Shown: positions 33,081 through 42,285, counted from the first letter of the stretch. The stretch is DNA of 64,000 nt from CTSOIL-112 sp049291875 (GCA_049291875.1 JBATQE010000011.1:1-64000), one strand, 5' to 3'. The notes: generated from the letters alone by a model not told the origin. A program made the numbers and translations.

Positions 33081-35528
33081 ATGTTGCGTAAAACCCCCGG
33101 CAAGCGAGCAGCCGCGCCACAGAGCCTAAAATTACGTTTGGGCGCACAAGCCACGCTGATTGCGCTGTCCGCGCTGTTTATGAGCGCCTGTTCCACCCCG
33201 CAAGGTGCCGACACCACCGGCCACCATAAAATCCAATCGGCGCACTCCAGCGACATCTGGCAACGCATCCGCGATAATTTCTCCATGCCGGAGTTGGAAA
33301 ACCAAGAAGTCTACGCCCGCGAAAACTATTACGCCACCCGTGCCGACTACGTCGGACGCATGGCCACGCGCTCCGGCGACTTTCTGTATTTAATCATGGA
33401 CGAGGTTGAGCGCCGCCACATGCCGTCCGAATTGGCATTGTTGCCGTTTGTCGAAAGCGCCTTCGTCACCACCGCCCGTTCACCCGTCTCCGCCTCCGGC
33501 CTGTGGCAATTCATGCCCGCAACGGGACGCGATTTTTCGCTGCAGCAAAACCGTTTCGCCGATCAGCGCAACGACGTCATGGCCTCCACCAACGCCGCAT
33601 TGGACTATTTGCAACGGCTGTATGATCGCTTTGGCGACTGGCATCTGGCATTGGCCGCGTACAACTGGGGACAAGGCAACGTCAACCGTGCGGTTAACCG
33701 CTCCGTAGCAGCAGGCGGCTCAGGCAAATACACCGACATCAATATGCCCGCCGAAACGCGCCAATACGTACCCAAATTACAGGCAATCAAAAACATCGTG
33801 CGCAATCCGGCGCAATACGGCATCAGTCTGCCCAACATCCCCAATCGTCTGCGCCACGAAGCCGTTCTCGTCACACGCGACATCGACGTATCCAAAGCCG
33901 CTGATCTGGCCAATCTGTCCGAAGACGAATTCAAACGCCTCAACCCTGCGTATAAACGCCCGGTGATCGTGGCCGCGCTCAACAGCAAAATCATCGTACC
34001 CGCCGATCGTGCCGACGATTTCCGCCGAGCCTTCAGTGACAAACACCGTCAACTGGCCAGTTTGACCACCTACACCACGTACAGCACGGAAGCATTGGCC
34101 GACATCGCCAGCAAATACAACACCGACGAAAACCGCCTACGCGAGCTGAATGACATTCCGTACAGCCACAGCTATGTACGCGCCGACTCCACTCTGATCG
34201 TGCCACGCACCCGCGCCACCGACGAAATTTCCTACTTAGCCTTAAATTCCAGCGTCCGCTCCATCACCGGCGACGTCGGTATTACCGATTACAACAGCTA
34301 CAGCACACCGACACTGGTGACTGACGCAGGCAAAAGTACCACCAGCATCACCGCACCCGGTAAATCCAGCACCGGCTTAGTCGCCGAAGCCAGCGATGCC
34401 GACCAACTCGGCACACTGATTAGCAACGCACCGAGCACACCCAACACACCGGCGTATGTACCCACAGTGGCCAGCATCGTAAAACCAAACGACACACCGA
34501 CCATCCGCAACACCATTGAACCGCGCGTAGATCAACCGGTAACAAGCATCGCCACCCAAACAAACCCAAGCAACGCTCGCACCAGCGACATCCTCACCAT
34601 GCCGCCGGTCGCCAAATCCGCCGCTGATCCGATTGCGCAACTGACCGCAAACAACACCAGCGACACCAGCGACCTAAACGACACCTCCAGTCGATTGAAC
34701 GCCACCCATGACAACAGCATCGAGCCGAAACAGCTCACCGCTCAAGTCACAGACACCGCCGACAAAGCCCAGCCCATAGAACACCTTACCGAAAAAAGCC
34801 AAGTAGCGACAGAGGCTACAGTCGCCGAAATCACCGACATCGGTTCAATAAACGCTGCAAATGCGACCACCGCGTCTAATACAAACAGTTCTAACACACC
34901 AACCCAAGGCCTCAGCAACACCGAAAAAATCGTCGCTGCCGCCGCAGCGAGCGCCATTATTTCCACAGCGAATGAACCCAACCGAACCGTGGTCAAAACC
35001 AATTACCGAGTTCCCCAAACCCCGCAAACATCGCCAGCGAGTCAAGTGCCTGTGAAACCTGCCCCAATTAAAGCACCGGCGCTGGTAAAATCCCCGACAA
35101 CCAACCCAAACAAAGCGGCTGTCAGCAACAACAAACCCAGCGCACAACCCGCCAAAGCAGCCACCACAGTCAACAAACCCGCACTTAAGGTCAACAACAA
35201 GCAAGCAACCGAAAAAGTGAGCAGCAAAGGCCCCACATCAACCAAACCCGCGCCGGTCAAACCCGAGCCAAAAAAAGCGGAAAGCAAACCGGCACTGAAA
35301 GCAACGCCACCCAATACCGCAAAAACCAAAGTAGCCAACACGCAACAAACCACCCAAAAGCCGGTGACTGCGGGTAAAATGCCAGTCAAAGCCGAGCTGA
35401 AAAAGGCCGAGGTCAAACCCAAAGCCGCAACAGCAAGCAAAACCCCGGCCAAAACGCCCGCTCAAACAACACCAAAAACCGCCACGAAAACGGTGGTCAA
35501 ACCGGTGATAACGCCGAAGAAAAAATAA
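33081..35528 (+). CDS. mltD: MltD-type membrane-bound lytic murein transglycosylase with long repetitive tail
   Basis: Cleaves glycan strands of peptidoglycan to 1,6-anhydromuropeptides. The signal ends in LFMSAC with lipidated Cys37. The SLT domain has catalytic Glu125 in LLPFVESAFVTTARSPVSASGLWQFMPATG, and YNWGQGNVNRAV near 194-205. A LysM domain lies at about 329-376 (YSTEALADIASKYNTDENRLRELN). From about 400 to 815 the protein is low-complexity, first Ser/Thr/Asn-rich and then dominated by Lys, Pro, Ala and Thr, ending in KKK. MltD of E. coli is about 450 residues, so this tail is unusual; a cationic, Pro-rich extension could bind peptidoglycan or DNA-like polymers. AAGGA precedes the ATG. 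Confidence 0.93.
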   Translation: MLRKTPGKRAAAPQSLKLRLGAQATLIALSALFMSACSTPQGADTTGHHKIQSAHSSDIWQRIRDNFSMPELENQEVYARENYYATRADYVGRMATRSGDFLYLIMDEVERRHMPSELALLPFVESAFVTTARSPVSASGLWQFMPATGRDFSLQQNRFADQRNDVMASTNAALDYLQRLYDRFGDWHLALAAYNWGQGNVNRAVNRSVAAGGSGKYTDINMPAETRQYVPKLQAIKNIVRNPAQYGISLPNIPNRLRHEAVLVTRDIDVSKAADLANLSEDEFKRLNPAYKRPVIVAALNSKIIVPADRADDFRRAFSDKHRQLASLTTYTTYSTEALADIASKYNTDENRLRELNDIPYSHSYVRADSTLIVPRTRATDEISYLALNSSVRSITGDVGITDYNSYSTPTLVTDAGKSTTSITAPGKSSTGLVAEASDADQLGTLISNAPSTPNTPAYVPTVASIVKPNDTPTIRNTIEPRVDQPVTSIATQTNPSNARTSDILTMPPVAKSAADPIAQLTANNTSDTSDLNDTSSRLNATHDNSIEPKQLTAQVTDTADKAQPIEHLTEKSQVATEATVAEITDIGSINAANATTASNTNSSNTPTQGLSNTEKIVAAAAASAIISTANEPNRTVVKTNYRVPQTPQTSPASQVPVKPAPIKAPALVKSPTTNPNKAAVSNNKPSAQPAKAATTVNKPALKVNNKQATEKVSSKGPTSTKPAPVKPEPKKAESKPALKATPPNTAKTKVANTQQTTQKPVTAGKMPVKAELKKAEVKPKAATASKTPAKTPAQTTPKTATKTVVKPVITPKKK

Positions 35529-35593
35529 ACAGATCATCAACATAACCCCATCCGACGACGACCATCGTCGGACGGAACAACGAGGAGAACAAC

Positions 35594-36379
35594 GTGGGAT
35601 TTTTACAAGGGAAACGAATTTTGATTACCGGCGTGCTATCGAATCGCTCGATTGCCTACGGTATTGCGCAGGCCTGCCATCGCGAGGGCGCAGAGCTGGC
35701 GTTCACCTACGTCGGCGAGCGTTTCAAAGACCGCATCACTGAATTTGCCAATGAATTTGGCTCGAACTTAGTATACGAGTGTGACGTCAGCGATGACGCG
35801 CAGATCGACGCCGTATTCAGCCAATTGCGCCAAGTATGGCCACAATTGGACGGTTTGGTACACGCCATCGGTTTTGCGCCGAAAGAGGCGATTGCCGGCG
35901 ACTTTCTCGAAGGCCTGTCGCGCGAAGCGTTCAAAACCGCGCATGACATTTCGGCGTACAGCTTCCCCGCCTTGGCCAAAGCCGCACAGCCCATGCTATC
36001 GGAGCGCTCGGCACTGTTGACCCTGACCTATTTGGGTGCTGCGAAAGTCGTTCCGAACTACAACACCATGGGCTTGGCCAAAGCCTCACTGGAAGCCTCT
36101 GTGCGTTATTTGGCCAGCAGCATGGGACCCAAAGGCGTGCGTGTGAACGGCATCTCCGCCGGACCGATTCGCACCTTGGCCGCCAAAGGCATCAAAGGCT
36201 TTGACAAAATTTTGAGCGAAGTCGAAGCCACCGCGCCAATCCGTCGCAACGTGACAATTGAGGACGTGGGCAATGCAGCAGCGTTCTTGCTGTCCGATTT
36301 GGCCAGCGGCATCACCGGCGAAATCACCTACGTCGATGGTGGCTTTAGCCAAGTGGTCGGCGGTATGTCGGATTTTTAA
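35594..36379 (+). CDS. fabI: Enoyl-ACP reductase (NADH), FabI
   Basis: FabI performs the last reduction of each fatty-acid elongation cycle and is the target of triclosan. The 261-residue SDR-like protein begins GFLQGKRILITGVLSNRSIAYGIA and has LVHAIGFAPKEA, LTLTYLGAAKVVPNYNTMGLAKA (catalytic Tyr and Lys spaced as Y-x6-K) and ISAGPIRTLAAKGIKGF. The start codon is GTG at 35594 with GAGGAG upstream; a strong hairpin repeat CCGACGACG ... CGTCGG precedes it. A terminator follows directly. Confidence 0.96.
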   Translation: MGFLQGKRILITGVLSNRSIAYGIAQACHREGAELAFTYVGERFKDRITEFANEFGSNLVYECDVSDDAQIDAVFSQLRQVWPQLDGLVHAIGFAPKEAIAGDFLEGLSREAFKTAHDISAYSFPALAKAAQPMLSERSALLTLTYLGAAKVVPNYNTMGLAKASLEASVRYLASSMGPKGVRVNGISAGPIRTLAAKGIKGFDKILSEVEATAPIRRNVTIEDVGNAAAFLLSDLASGITGEITYVDGGFSQVVGGMSDF

Positions 36380-36398
36380 GCGCTTCTTTAAAAAGCAA

Positions 36399-36430
36399 AA
36401 AAGCGAGCCAATTGGCTCGCTTTGTTTTTT
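36399..36430. terminator. Bidirectional intrinsic terminator after fabI
   Basis: AAGCGAGCCA pairs with TGGCTCGCTT (36401-36422); T-rich sequence follows on the plus strand (TTGTTTTTTT) and A-rich sequence precedes, so it also serves the convergent DUF2202 gene, whose original stop is at 36430. Confidence 0.9.
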
Positions 36431-37365
36431 TACCAACGACCGCCACCCGCACCACGACCAGTGCCCATGCCACCACCCATGCCGCCGCGCTCTGGCGCAG
36501 AGTAGACGATCGCGTCGTATTCGGATTGACTGAAGGAAGTGCGAAACAACCCAAACCAGTCTGCGTTCTGAGCAAAAAACATTCAGAACGCGGCGCAGAA
36601 TAGGAGTCGTAGTCGCTCTACGACAGCTCCTATTCTGCAACAAAGTTCTGGGTGTTTTTTGCCAGAACCCGAAGGGCTGGCGATTGGCGAGTGATTAAAC
36701 GCTTGTCTAGGGAATGACCATAGACTGCGCGCCACGCCTCATTACTCATCACGCCAATCAGCCAGCGCAGACGGTAGGGGTTATTTCGTACTTCCTCAAT
36801 GCTGAGGCTGATACGCACTTGCACCGGACTGTCGTTTGAGGGTCATATCAAACGAGCGCAGATGATTGCGCGAGCCACGGTTGAGATTGGCATAGACCCA
36901 TTTAATGTCTGCACGCTGGGTCTGTCGCGTCAGTTCATTTAAATCGGCGATATCCAATTCTTCGATCAAAACACCTACTTTGAGCGCGTCCACATTTGAA
37001 CGTGCACCTTGCGTCACCAGTTGTTGGTACAGCCGCGTGAATTCAGGATCGGTGAATTCCCCTGCGCGCTTGCCTGCCGTCGGATCGGTAAGGCGGTACG
37101 TTTGCAACAAAGATTGTACCGCACGCTGATGTTGGCGCTCACTCTGAACGATATTGCCGAAATTGCGTAGACCGGTGCGCTCGTACAGAGCTTGGTAGAC
37201 ATCACCGGCAAGCTTTTCTTCCTCAACCATGCGCAATAAACCGCGCACTTCCTGCTCAGACAACGGATGGGTCGCCGTAGTTTGCGCATAAGCGGGAACA
37301 CCACTCAAAACGGCTGCGCCCAACAGCGCCGATGCCCAATAACGATGGATGGATAAATGTTTCAT
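36430..37365 (-). pseudogene. DUF2202 (ferritin-like) secreted protein gene interrupted by an inserted element
   Basis: The 5' part (37365-36796) has AGGAGG before ATG, a signal peptide ending PAYA, and a helical domain with LLRMVEEEKLAGDVYQALYE, SERQHQRAVQSLL, VLIEELDIADLNELT and GSRNHLRSFDMTL, the DUF2202 ferritin-like pattern with Glu and His of a di-iron type site. The frame stops after SAYQPQH exactly where an inserted 268-bp element begins. Beyond the element the same gene resumes with FSQSEYDAIVYSAPERGG and a Gly-rich tail (GGGMGTGRGAGGGRW) to the stop at 36430. Most of the domain survives in the 189-residue product, so it may still fold. Whether the allele is functional is uncertain. 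Confidence 0.8.
36531..36798. mobile_element. 268-bp non-autonomous inverted-repeat element (MITE-like)
   Basis: The ends are imperfect inverted repeats: TGAAGGAAGTGCGAAACAAC at 36531 and GTTATTTCGTACTTCCTCA ending at 36798. Internally CAGAATAGGAG and CTCCTATTCTG form a central hairpin (about 36596-36637), and GTTCTGAGCAAAAAAC on the left mirrors GTGTTTTTTGCCAGAAC on the right, so nearly half the element is itself a long inverted repeat. An open frame on the minus strand (NNPYRLRWLIGVMSNEAWRA) shows no transposase similarity I recognise. Target duplication is not obvious. It splits the DUF2202 gene. Confidence 0.7.
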
Positions 37366-37477
37366 ACTGACCTCCTGAGTTTAAAAAAACCTGTACTCAA
37401 TCTTTAAGATCACTATAACCCCATTCTATGAATCCCTCATGTCCCTCGTGTAAAGTTTTGTAAAACACCAAACGGAC

Positions 37478-38761
37478 TCAATTCCGCGCTTGCCAAATAT
37501 TGCGACAACGGGTTTCGCGCAACCACCACGTCGAAGCAGCACCCAAAACCGCCAGCAACACCATCACCACCATGCCATATTGCCAAGTGCTCAGATCGTA
37601 AATGCGCACACCGTTGTTCAGCGCACCATGCCAACCCAAATCCATCACCCAGCCAAACAACGGCTGCATCAGCGCCGCCGCTAAAAAGCCCCCCATATTC
37701 GCCACGCTGGTGGACATGCCGGATAAATGCGCGGGATTAACTTCTTTCGCACACGCCCACGTTAGGCTAAAGCTGGAAGTCAACACACCTAATAACGCAA
37801 ACAAACCATAAGTCACTGACAACGGCAATGCCACACACGAACCGAGCAACAGCCAAATGGCAGCATACAAATGCGCCGCCGTCATCATCACCGGTTTGCG
37901 CCAACCCAGACGATCGGACAACGTACCGATGAAAAAACAGCCGATGGCAAAGCCGCCAAACCACAAAGACAAATGCACCGACGCCACTGCACGCGACATA
38001 CCATGCACCTGCATCAGATACGGCGTCGCCCACAAGCCCGCGAAAGCAAAAAACGAGCCGGATATACCCGCATTGGTCAGCACCGTAGGCCACGTGTCGC
38101 GATTTCCCAGCACCAGTTTAAATCCGCTCCACACCTGTGCCCACGGCATTTGCGCCGCTCCCTTTTGTTTAGGATTCGGCGTATCACGCACCACCCATCC
38201 ACACAACAGCGCCCCGATCAGCGACAGCGCCCCGACCAATACAAACACACTGCGCCAACCAAACATCTGTGCGCCCTGTGACAACGGCGATCCAGCCAAA
38301 ACCGAACCCAAATTACCGATCAACATACACACGCCGACCAAGGTCGCAAAACGCGCTTCCTCAAACCACACCGCGATCAGTTTCAGCATTGCAATGAAAG
38401 TCACCGACACGCCCAAACCGATTAGCGTACGCCCCAGCAAAGCCCACGAAAACGTCGGCGCCAAACCGAACAGCACACTCCCCGCGCCACCCATCACACC
38501 GCCCAAAATCAAAATCCGTCGTGGCCCCCAAGTATCGGCCAAAACCCCCGTCGGAATCTGCATCACGGTATACACATAAAAATACGTCGCCGCCAACGCC
38601 CCGAGTGAAGCCGCCGAAATATCAAACGCAGCGGATAAATCGGTCGCAATGCTGGTGGGCGCAAAACGCTGGAAAAACGACACAATATAACTCACCGCCA
38701 CCACACCCAGCATCAGCCAACGCTGCTGCTTCTGTCTGGCGGTCAAAACCCCATTCGTCAT
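37478..38761 (-). CDS. Major facilitator superfamily transporter
   Basis: A 427-residue protein with about twelve membrane helices. The loop between helices 2 and 3 reads GVLADTWGPRRILILGG, matching the MFS motif A, and GTLSDRLGWRKPVMM repeats it in the second half. GGAGG stands just before the ATG at 38761; a GTG four codons upstream was not used. Overall pattern resembles the anion:cation or hexuronate-type symporters, but substrate is unknown. It is bordered by the DUF2202 pseudogene and a nucleosidase-like gene. Confidence 0.9.
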   Translation of the reverse strand: MTNGVLTARQKQQRWLMLGVVAVSYIVSFFQRFAPTSIATDLSAAFDISAASLGALAATYFYVYTVMQIPTGVLADTWGPRRILILGGVMGGAGSVLFGLAPTFSWALLGRTLIGLGVSVTFIAMLKLIAVWFEEARFATLVGVCMLIGNLGSVLAGSPLSQGAQMFGWRSVFVLVGALSLIGALLCGWVVRDTPNPKQKGAAQMPWAQVWSGFKLVLGNRDTWPTVLTNAGISGSFFAFAGLWATPYLMQVHGMSRAVASVHLSLWFGGFAIGCFFIGTLSDRLGWRKPVMMTAAHLYAAIWLLLGSCVALPLSVTYGLFALLGVLTSSFSLTWACAKEVNPAHLSGMSTSVANMGGFLAAALMQPLFGWVMDLGWHGALNNGVRIYDLSTWQYGMVVMVLLAVLGAASTWWLRETRCRNIWQARN

Positions 38762-38833
38762 ATGCCTCCCCACGATTGTATTGAATTCATTGAATGCGCC
38801 GAATGGATGATGTCAATCCGACACCGCACCGAC

Positions 38834-39391
38834 TCATGCCACCGACCAGCGATCAAAAAAGGCCTGCAAACCCACATTCGCCTCATGCAGTTTATCTTCC
38901 CAGTCCTGCACCGAATTCTCACCGATGCGGTCGGTGATGTACTTCACGGACAACAGCGGGATGCCCTCACGCTGACACACCGCCGCCACCGCAAAATTTT
39001 CCATATCCACCACGTCCGCCTGCGCGATCACCTCGGTCACAAACGAATCGCCGGTGTTGCACACATGTGAATAATCGACCCGACGGCACCAATCAATTCG
39101 CGCCAGATCAGCCGAAAAATCATACCAATACGGCACACCGAACTCTTTCACCTTTTCCATATCGCGATCCAAAAAACGTCCGCAGGCCAAGATCGAGCCG
39201 ACCGCCTGCGTGGCCGAACCGGCCGTGCCGACATTCAGCACAAAATCCGGCCGCAGTTCACGCACCGCCGCATACACTGCCAATGCGGCATTCACCTTGC
39301 CAATGCCGGTTTCGCAATAACGCACCTGACAACCCGCAAACTCAATCCGAATGCGCTCGGCCGCAATGGCATAAGTCACCAAAATATTCAT
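38834..39391 (-). CDS. Short MTAN-like nucleosidase (phosphorylase superfamily)
   Basis: A 185-residue member of the purine nucleoside phosphorylase/MTA-SAH nucleosidase fold. CETGIGKVNAALAVYAAV, VLNVGTAGSA, and VVDMENFAVAAVCQREGIPLLSVKYITD carry the phosphate/ribose-binding and catalytic-Asp regions. It is shorter than E. coli MtnN (about 230). As this genome already has AhcY for SAH, the enzyme may handle methylthioadenosine or another nucleoside. The ATG at 39391 is preferred over a GTG three codons earlier. Confidence 0.8.
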   Translation of the reverse strand: MNILVTYAIAAERIRIEFAGCQVRYCETGIGKVNAALAVYAAVRELRPDFVLNVGTAGSATQAVGSILACGRFLDRDMEKVKEFGVPYWYDFSADLARIDWCRRVDYSHVCNTGDSFVTEVIAQADVVDMENFAVAAVCQREGIPLLSVKYITDRIGENSVQDWEDKLHEANVGLQAFFDRWSVA

Positions 39392-39420
39392 CTTATCCAC
39401 GCTTGATGTCGATCATCTAT

Positions 39421-39447
39421 AAAAAACGGGGGCGTTAACCCCCGTTT
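39421..39447 (-). terminator. Intrinsic terminator of the 39527-40810 gene
   Basis: AACGGGGG pairs with CCCCCGTT around CGTTAA (39425-39446); on the minus strand it is followed by TTTTTT. It isolates the upstream lipoprotein gene from the nucleosidase gene. Confidence 0.85.
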
Positions 39448-39526
39448 CCCCGTTTCATACTTCGTTTTTATCACAATTGATCAGCAGGACGCATTGCTGC
39501 ATGGTATTGCGCCGCATGACAGCACA

Positions 39527-40810
39527 TTATGCCGGTTGCTCCGGCTTTTTGTCGTCCGTATTCGCCGCGTGCTCGTCTGCAATCGCTTGACCGACATTCT
39601 CGGTTTCTTCCTGCACCAGCACTTCCGCCACCGAATGATGCGCGCCCGCGCCCACTGCCGAAGTGCCTACACCAACCGCAGCGGCAGAAATCACTTGAGC
39701 CAAACGTTGACCTCTGCTCAATGCGCCATCGGCCGGCTCAGTTGCGTCAGCAGGACGTTCTTCGGTAATTGTTGCGGGAGTTGCAGCTACAGCCGTTGCT
39801 GCCGGAGCAACGCTTTCCAATACGCCCACACTTTCGGCGCCCCATTCCTCGGACACGCTATCGGCCACGCTGGAAACCAGTGGCGCGCTGGCTGCTGCAC
39901 CGGCTGCGCCCGCTACCACCGCAGTGTTGGCACTGACAGAGTTGCCAGCTTGTTCGGCTTTGTTGACATGATGAGCATCATTGCCATTGGCCGCGCTTGG
40001 GCTACTCGGCGCATTCGGTTTGGTCGCTGCCGGAGGTGGCGTATTGCCTTTACCACCTTTGTTTTTGCGCCACAAGAACCACACGGCCAAAGCGAGCAGC
40101 GCCAGTACCGCGAGTACAAACAGCCACGTCGCATTTTGCGATTGTTTCGGACGGGTCACGATGACATAGGACGGTTTGTCGGCGATGTCCATGAAATTGA
40201 TGGTCATTTCGCGACCGGCGTTTTTGACCTCTTGCCCATCCACGCTGACGATGTCGTTGGCGAAATTCACTTTCAGAACAATGCTCAAGCCCTCGTTTAA
40301 ATAAGTTTGACGACGAGCGCTTTGCAACGGCAACAGCGGCTGCACGTCCGAGCCGATCAAGGCGCCTTGTGCGCTGTTGCGCTGAACCATGCCTTTGATG
40401 TCCGTCACATGTGCGAAAAATTTGACCGCATCAAAGCTGAGATCGCCGGTTTTTTCATCCAGCGTCACGCCGACCGGTTGATCCATTTCGTCGCTCATTT
40501 TGTATTTCAAAACGCCTTCGTCCTCGCATTTGAAATTTTTGCTGTCGCTGACGAAAATTTTGCAATCAAAGCCTTCCATGCGCTCGGTCAACGCCGGGTT
40601 TTGACCTTTTAAGTTATTGAATACTTTCGAAAAATCATAGGTGGTCACGACTTTGACGTGGCCTTTGGCGTCCACATCGGCTTTGCCATTGATCTCCACG
40701 CAGGCAAATAAAGATAAACTGACCCCAATCAGTGCCAAGCGCATCAAACCGCGCTGCCACCATGTGGATGAACTCGGATGAGTTGTGTGTGTGTGTCCGT
40801 CTGCTTTCAT
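39527..40810 (-). CDS. Lipoprotein with internal membrane segment and Ala-rich tail, unknown function
   Basis: From the ATG at 40810 (AGGA upstream) the 427-residue product has a lipoprotein signal ending LSLFAC, followed by CVEINGKADVDAKGHVKVVTTYDFSKVF. A beta-rich domain of about 180 residues ends near a conserved-looking FMDIADKPSYVIVTRP. A clear membrane helix follows (TWLFVLAVLALLALAVWFLWRK, about residue 226-247). The remaining 180 residues are Ala/Pro/Ser-rich and acidic, with probable disorder. The lipid anchor at one end and a transmembrane helix in the middle imply that the N domain is extracytoplasmic and the tail cytoplasmic. I do not recognise the family. Confidence 0.75.
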   Translation of the reverse strand: MKADGHTHTTHPSSSTWWQRGLMRLALIGVSLSLFACVEINGKADVDAKGHVKVVTTYDFSKVFNNLKGQNPALTERMEGFDCKIFVSDSKNFKCEDEGVLKYKMSDEMDQPVGVTLDEKTGDLSFDAVKFFAHVTDIKGMVQRNSAQGALIGSDVQPLLPLQSARRQTYLNEGLSIVLKVNFANDIVSVDGQEVKNAGREMTINFMDIADKPSYVIVTRPKQSQNATWLFVLAVLALLALAVWFLWRKNKGGKGNTPPPAATKPNAPSSPSAANGNDAHHVNKAEQAGNSVSANTAVVAGAAGAAASAPLVSSVADSVSEEWGAESVGVLESVAPAATAVAATPATITEERPADATEPADGALSRGQRLAQVISAAAVGVGTSAVGAGAHHSVAEVLVQEETENVGQAIADEHAANTDDKKPEQPA

Positions 40811-41015
40811 ACTGTCCTCATGTGCCATACATTGCGTAGATGGATATACCAATGGAAATGTGGCGTTGCACATCCCGATATAAAAATACCATAAGTTCAG
40901 TACATTAAGCTGACATTATTTGACTCACAAGGGACGATATATGCCCAATGTGTGTTTTGCCCGATTTTTCTACCACTTTTATGGTTTTTATGCTTTGGGC
41001 TGTTGTTTTTGTGTC

Positions 41016-41303
41016 TCACTCTTTGTGTGCAATCCAGTGCGCCACGATCTGCGGGTTGCTTGCCTCATCGTTCAACAGCGCCTGTGCCAATAGGCGATGT
41101 CCGGTTTGTTGGGTGAATACCGCCAAGTCATCCACCGCCGCCGGATCGGTGGTGATGACTTTGAGAATTTGCCCTGCGCTCATTTGCGCCAAAGCCTTTT
41201 TGGTGCGCAAAATCGGCATCGGACAACGCAGGCCATGCAAGTCCTCTGTACGGCTGACCTGCGCGTCAATCGCACTTAATTCGGCGGCATCCATGATGAG
41301 CAT
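41016..41303 (-). CDS. tusA: TusA/SirA-family sulfur carrier protein
   Basis: TusA proteins carry persulfide sulfur, for example to tRNA thiolation or molybdenum cofactor synthesis. The catalytic cysteine sits in DLHGLRCPMPILRTKKALAQM, the exact family signature, followed by KVITTDPAAVDDLAVF and QTGHRLL. Start is uncertain: ATG at 41303 or 41294 give 95 or 92 residues, both inside the end of glyQ, so translation is probably coupled. An inverted order with glyQ is the only local clue. Confidence 0.9.
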   Translation of the reverse strand: MLIMDAAELSAIDAQVSRTEDLHGLRCPMPILRTKKALAQMSAGQILKVITTDPAAVDDLAVFTQQTGHRLLAQALLNDEASNPQIVAHWIAHKE

Positions 41304-41322
41304 TTTGTACGACCCGTTATGG

Positions 41323-42285
41323 TTATGCGACAAATTCAATCGGCGCGGGTTTCATCGGAAAGCCCAATGCTTCGCGCGATTCGTAATAGGTTTGCGCAAC
41401 TTTACGCGACAGATTGCGAATCCGTCCGATGTAGGCGGCGCGTTCGGTCACGGAGATGGCGCCGCGCGCGTCCAGCAGATTAAAGGTATGCGCCGCTTTG
41501 AGTACCTGCTCGTAAGCAGGCAACGCCAATTTGCGCGCGCCTTCGATCGCTTCGCCCGTGTCGGGATTCTCGCCCATCAGTTTTTTCGCTTCGCGTTCGT
41601 GATCGGCAAAGTGTTGGAACAACACATCGGCATTGGCGTATTCAAAGTTGTACGTGGACTGCTCCACCTCGTTTTGGTGGAACACGTCGCCGTATTTCAA
41701 CTCGTGCGTCACGCCGTTTTCTTCCCAGCGCGTCCATACGAGATCGTAGACGTTTTCCACTTTTTGCAAATACATTGCCAGACGCTCCAAACCATAAGTG
41801 ATTTCGCCCAGAACCGGCTTGCAGTCAATGCCACCGACCTGTTGGAAATAGGTAAACTGCGTCACTTCCATGCCGTTGAGCCAAACCTCCCAACCCAAGC
41901 CCCACGCGCCGAGCGTCGGATTTTCCCAATCGTCCTCGACAAAACGCACGTCGTTGGCATTCAAATCCAAACCCAAGGCGGTCAATGAGCCCAAGTACAA
42001 ATCCAAAATATTTTCCGGCGCGGGTTTGAGCACCACTTGGTATTGATAGTAGTGCTGCAAACGGTTCGGATTCTCACCGTAGCGGCCGTCTTTCGGACGG
42101 CGTGATGGCTGCACATACGCGGCGCGCCAGTACTCCGGCCCGATCGCGCGCAAAAAAGTCGCCGTATGGCTGGTGCCTGCACCGACTTCCAAATCGTAGG
42201 GTTGCAGCAATGCGCAGCCTTGCGCATTCCAGTAATTTTGCAGGTCTAAAATGGTTTCTTGAAAAGTTTTCACCGCGTGCGTCAT
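41323..42285 (-). CDS. glyQ: Glycyl-tRNA synthetase alpha subunit
   Basis: GlyQ with GlyS forms the tetrameric bacterial glycyl-tRNA synthetase. The 320-residue protein starts TFQETILDLQNYWNAQGCALLQPYD and shows EVGAGTSHTATFLRAIGPE, YVQPSRRPKDGRYGENPNRLQHYYQ, the class II motif region WENPTLGAWGLGWEVWLNGMEVTQFTYFQQ and GLERLAMYLQ. The ATG at 42285 is second of two; AAGGA is seven bases before it. glyS is normally the next gene, but here tusA and the lipoprotein gene follow, so the beta subunit is encoded elsewhere. The 290 bp upstream (42286-42575) hold promoters only, with no recognisable T-box or gene. Confidence 0.96.
   Translation of the reverse strand: MTHAVKTFQETILDLQNYWNAQGCALLQPYDLEVGAGTSHTATFLRAIGPEYWRAAYVQPSRRPKDGRYGENPNRLQHYYQYQVVLKPAPENILDLYLGSLTALGLDLNANDVRFVEDDWENPTLGAWGLGWEVWLNGMEVTQFTYFQQVGGIDCKPVLGEITYGLERLAMYLQKVENVYDLVWTRWEENGVTHELKYGDVFHQNEVEQSTYNFEYANADVLFQHFADHEREAKKLMGENPDTGEAIEGARKLALPAYEQVLKAAHTFNLLDARGAISVTERAAYIGRIRNLSRKVAQTYYESREALGFPMKPAPIEFVA

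Noticed and set aside
36345..36575. Minus-strand open frame across the fabI terminator
   Set aside because: It runs through a terminator and the element boundary; the other frame carries the recognisable DUF2202 tail.
36630..36824. Possible transposase fragment inside the 268-bp element
   Set aside because: The 64-residue frame has no transposase motif I can recognise, so the element is called non-autonomous.
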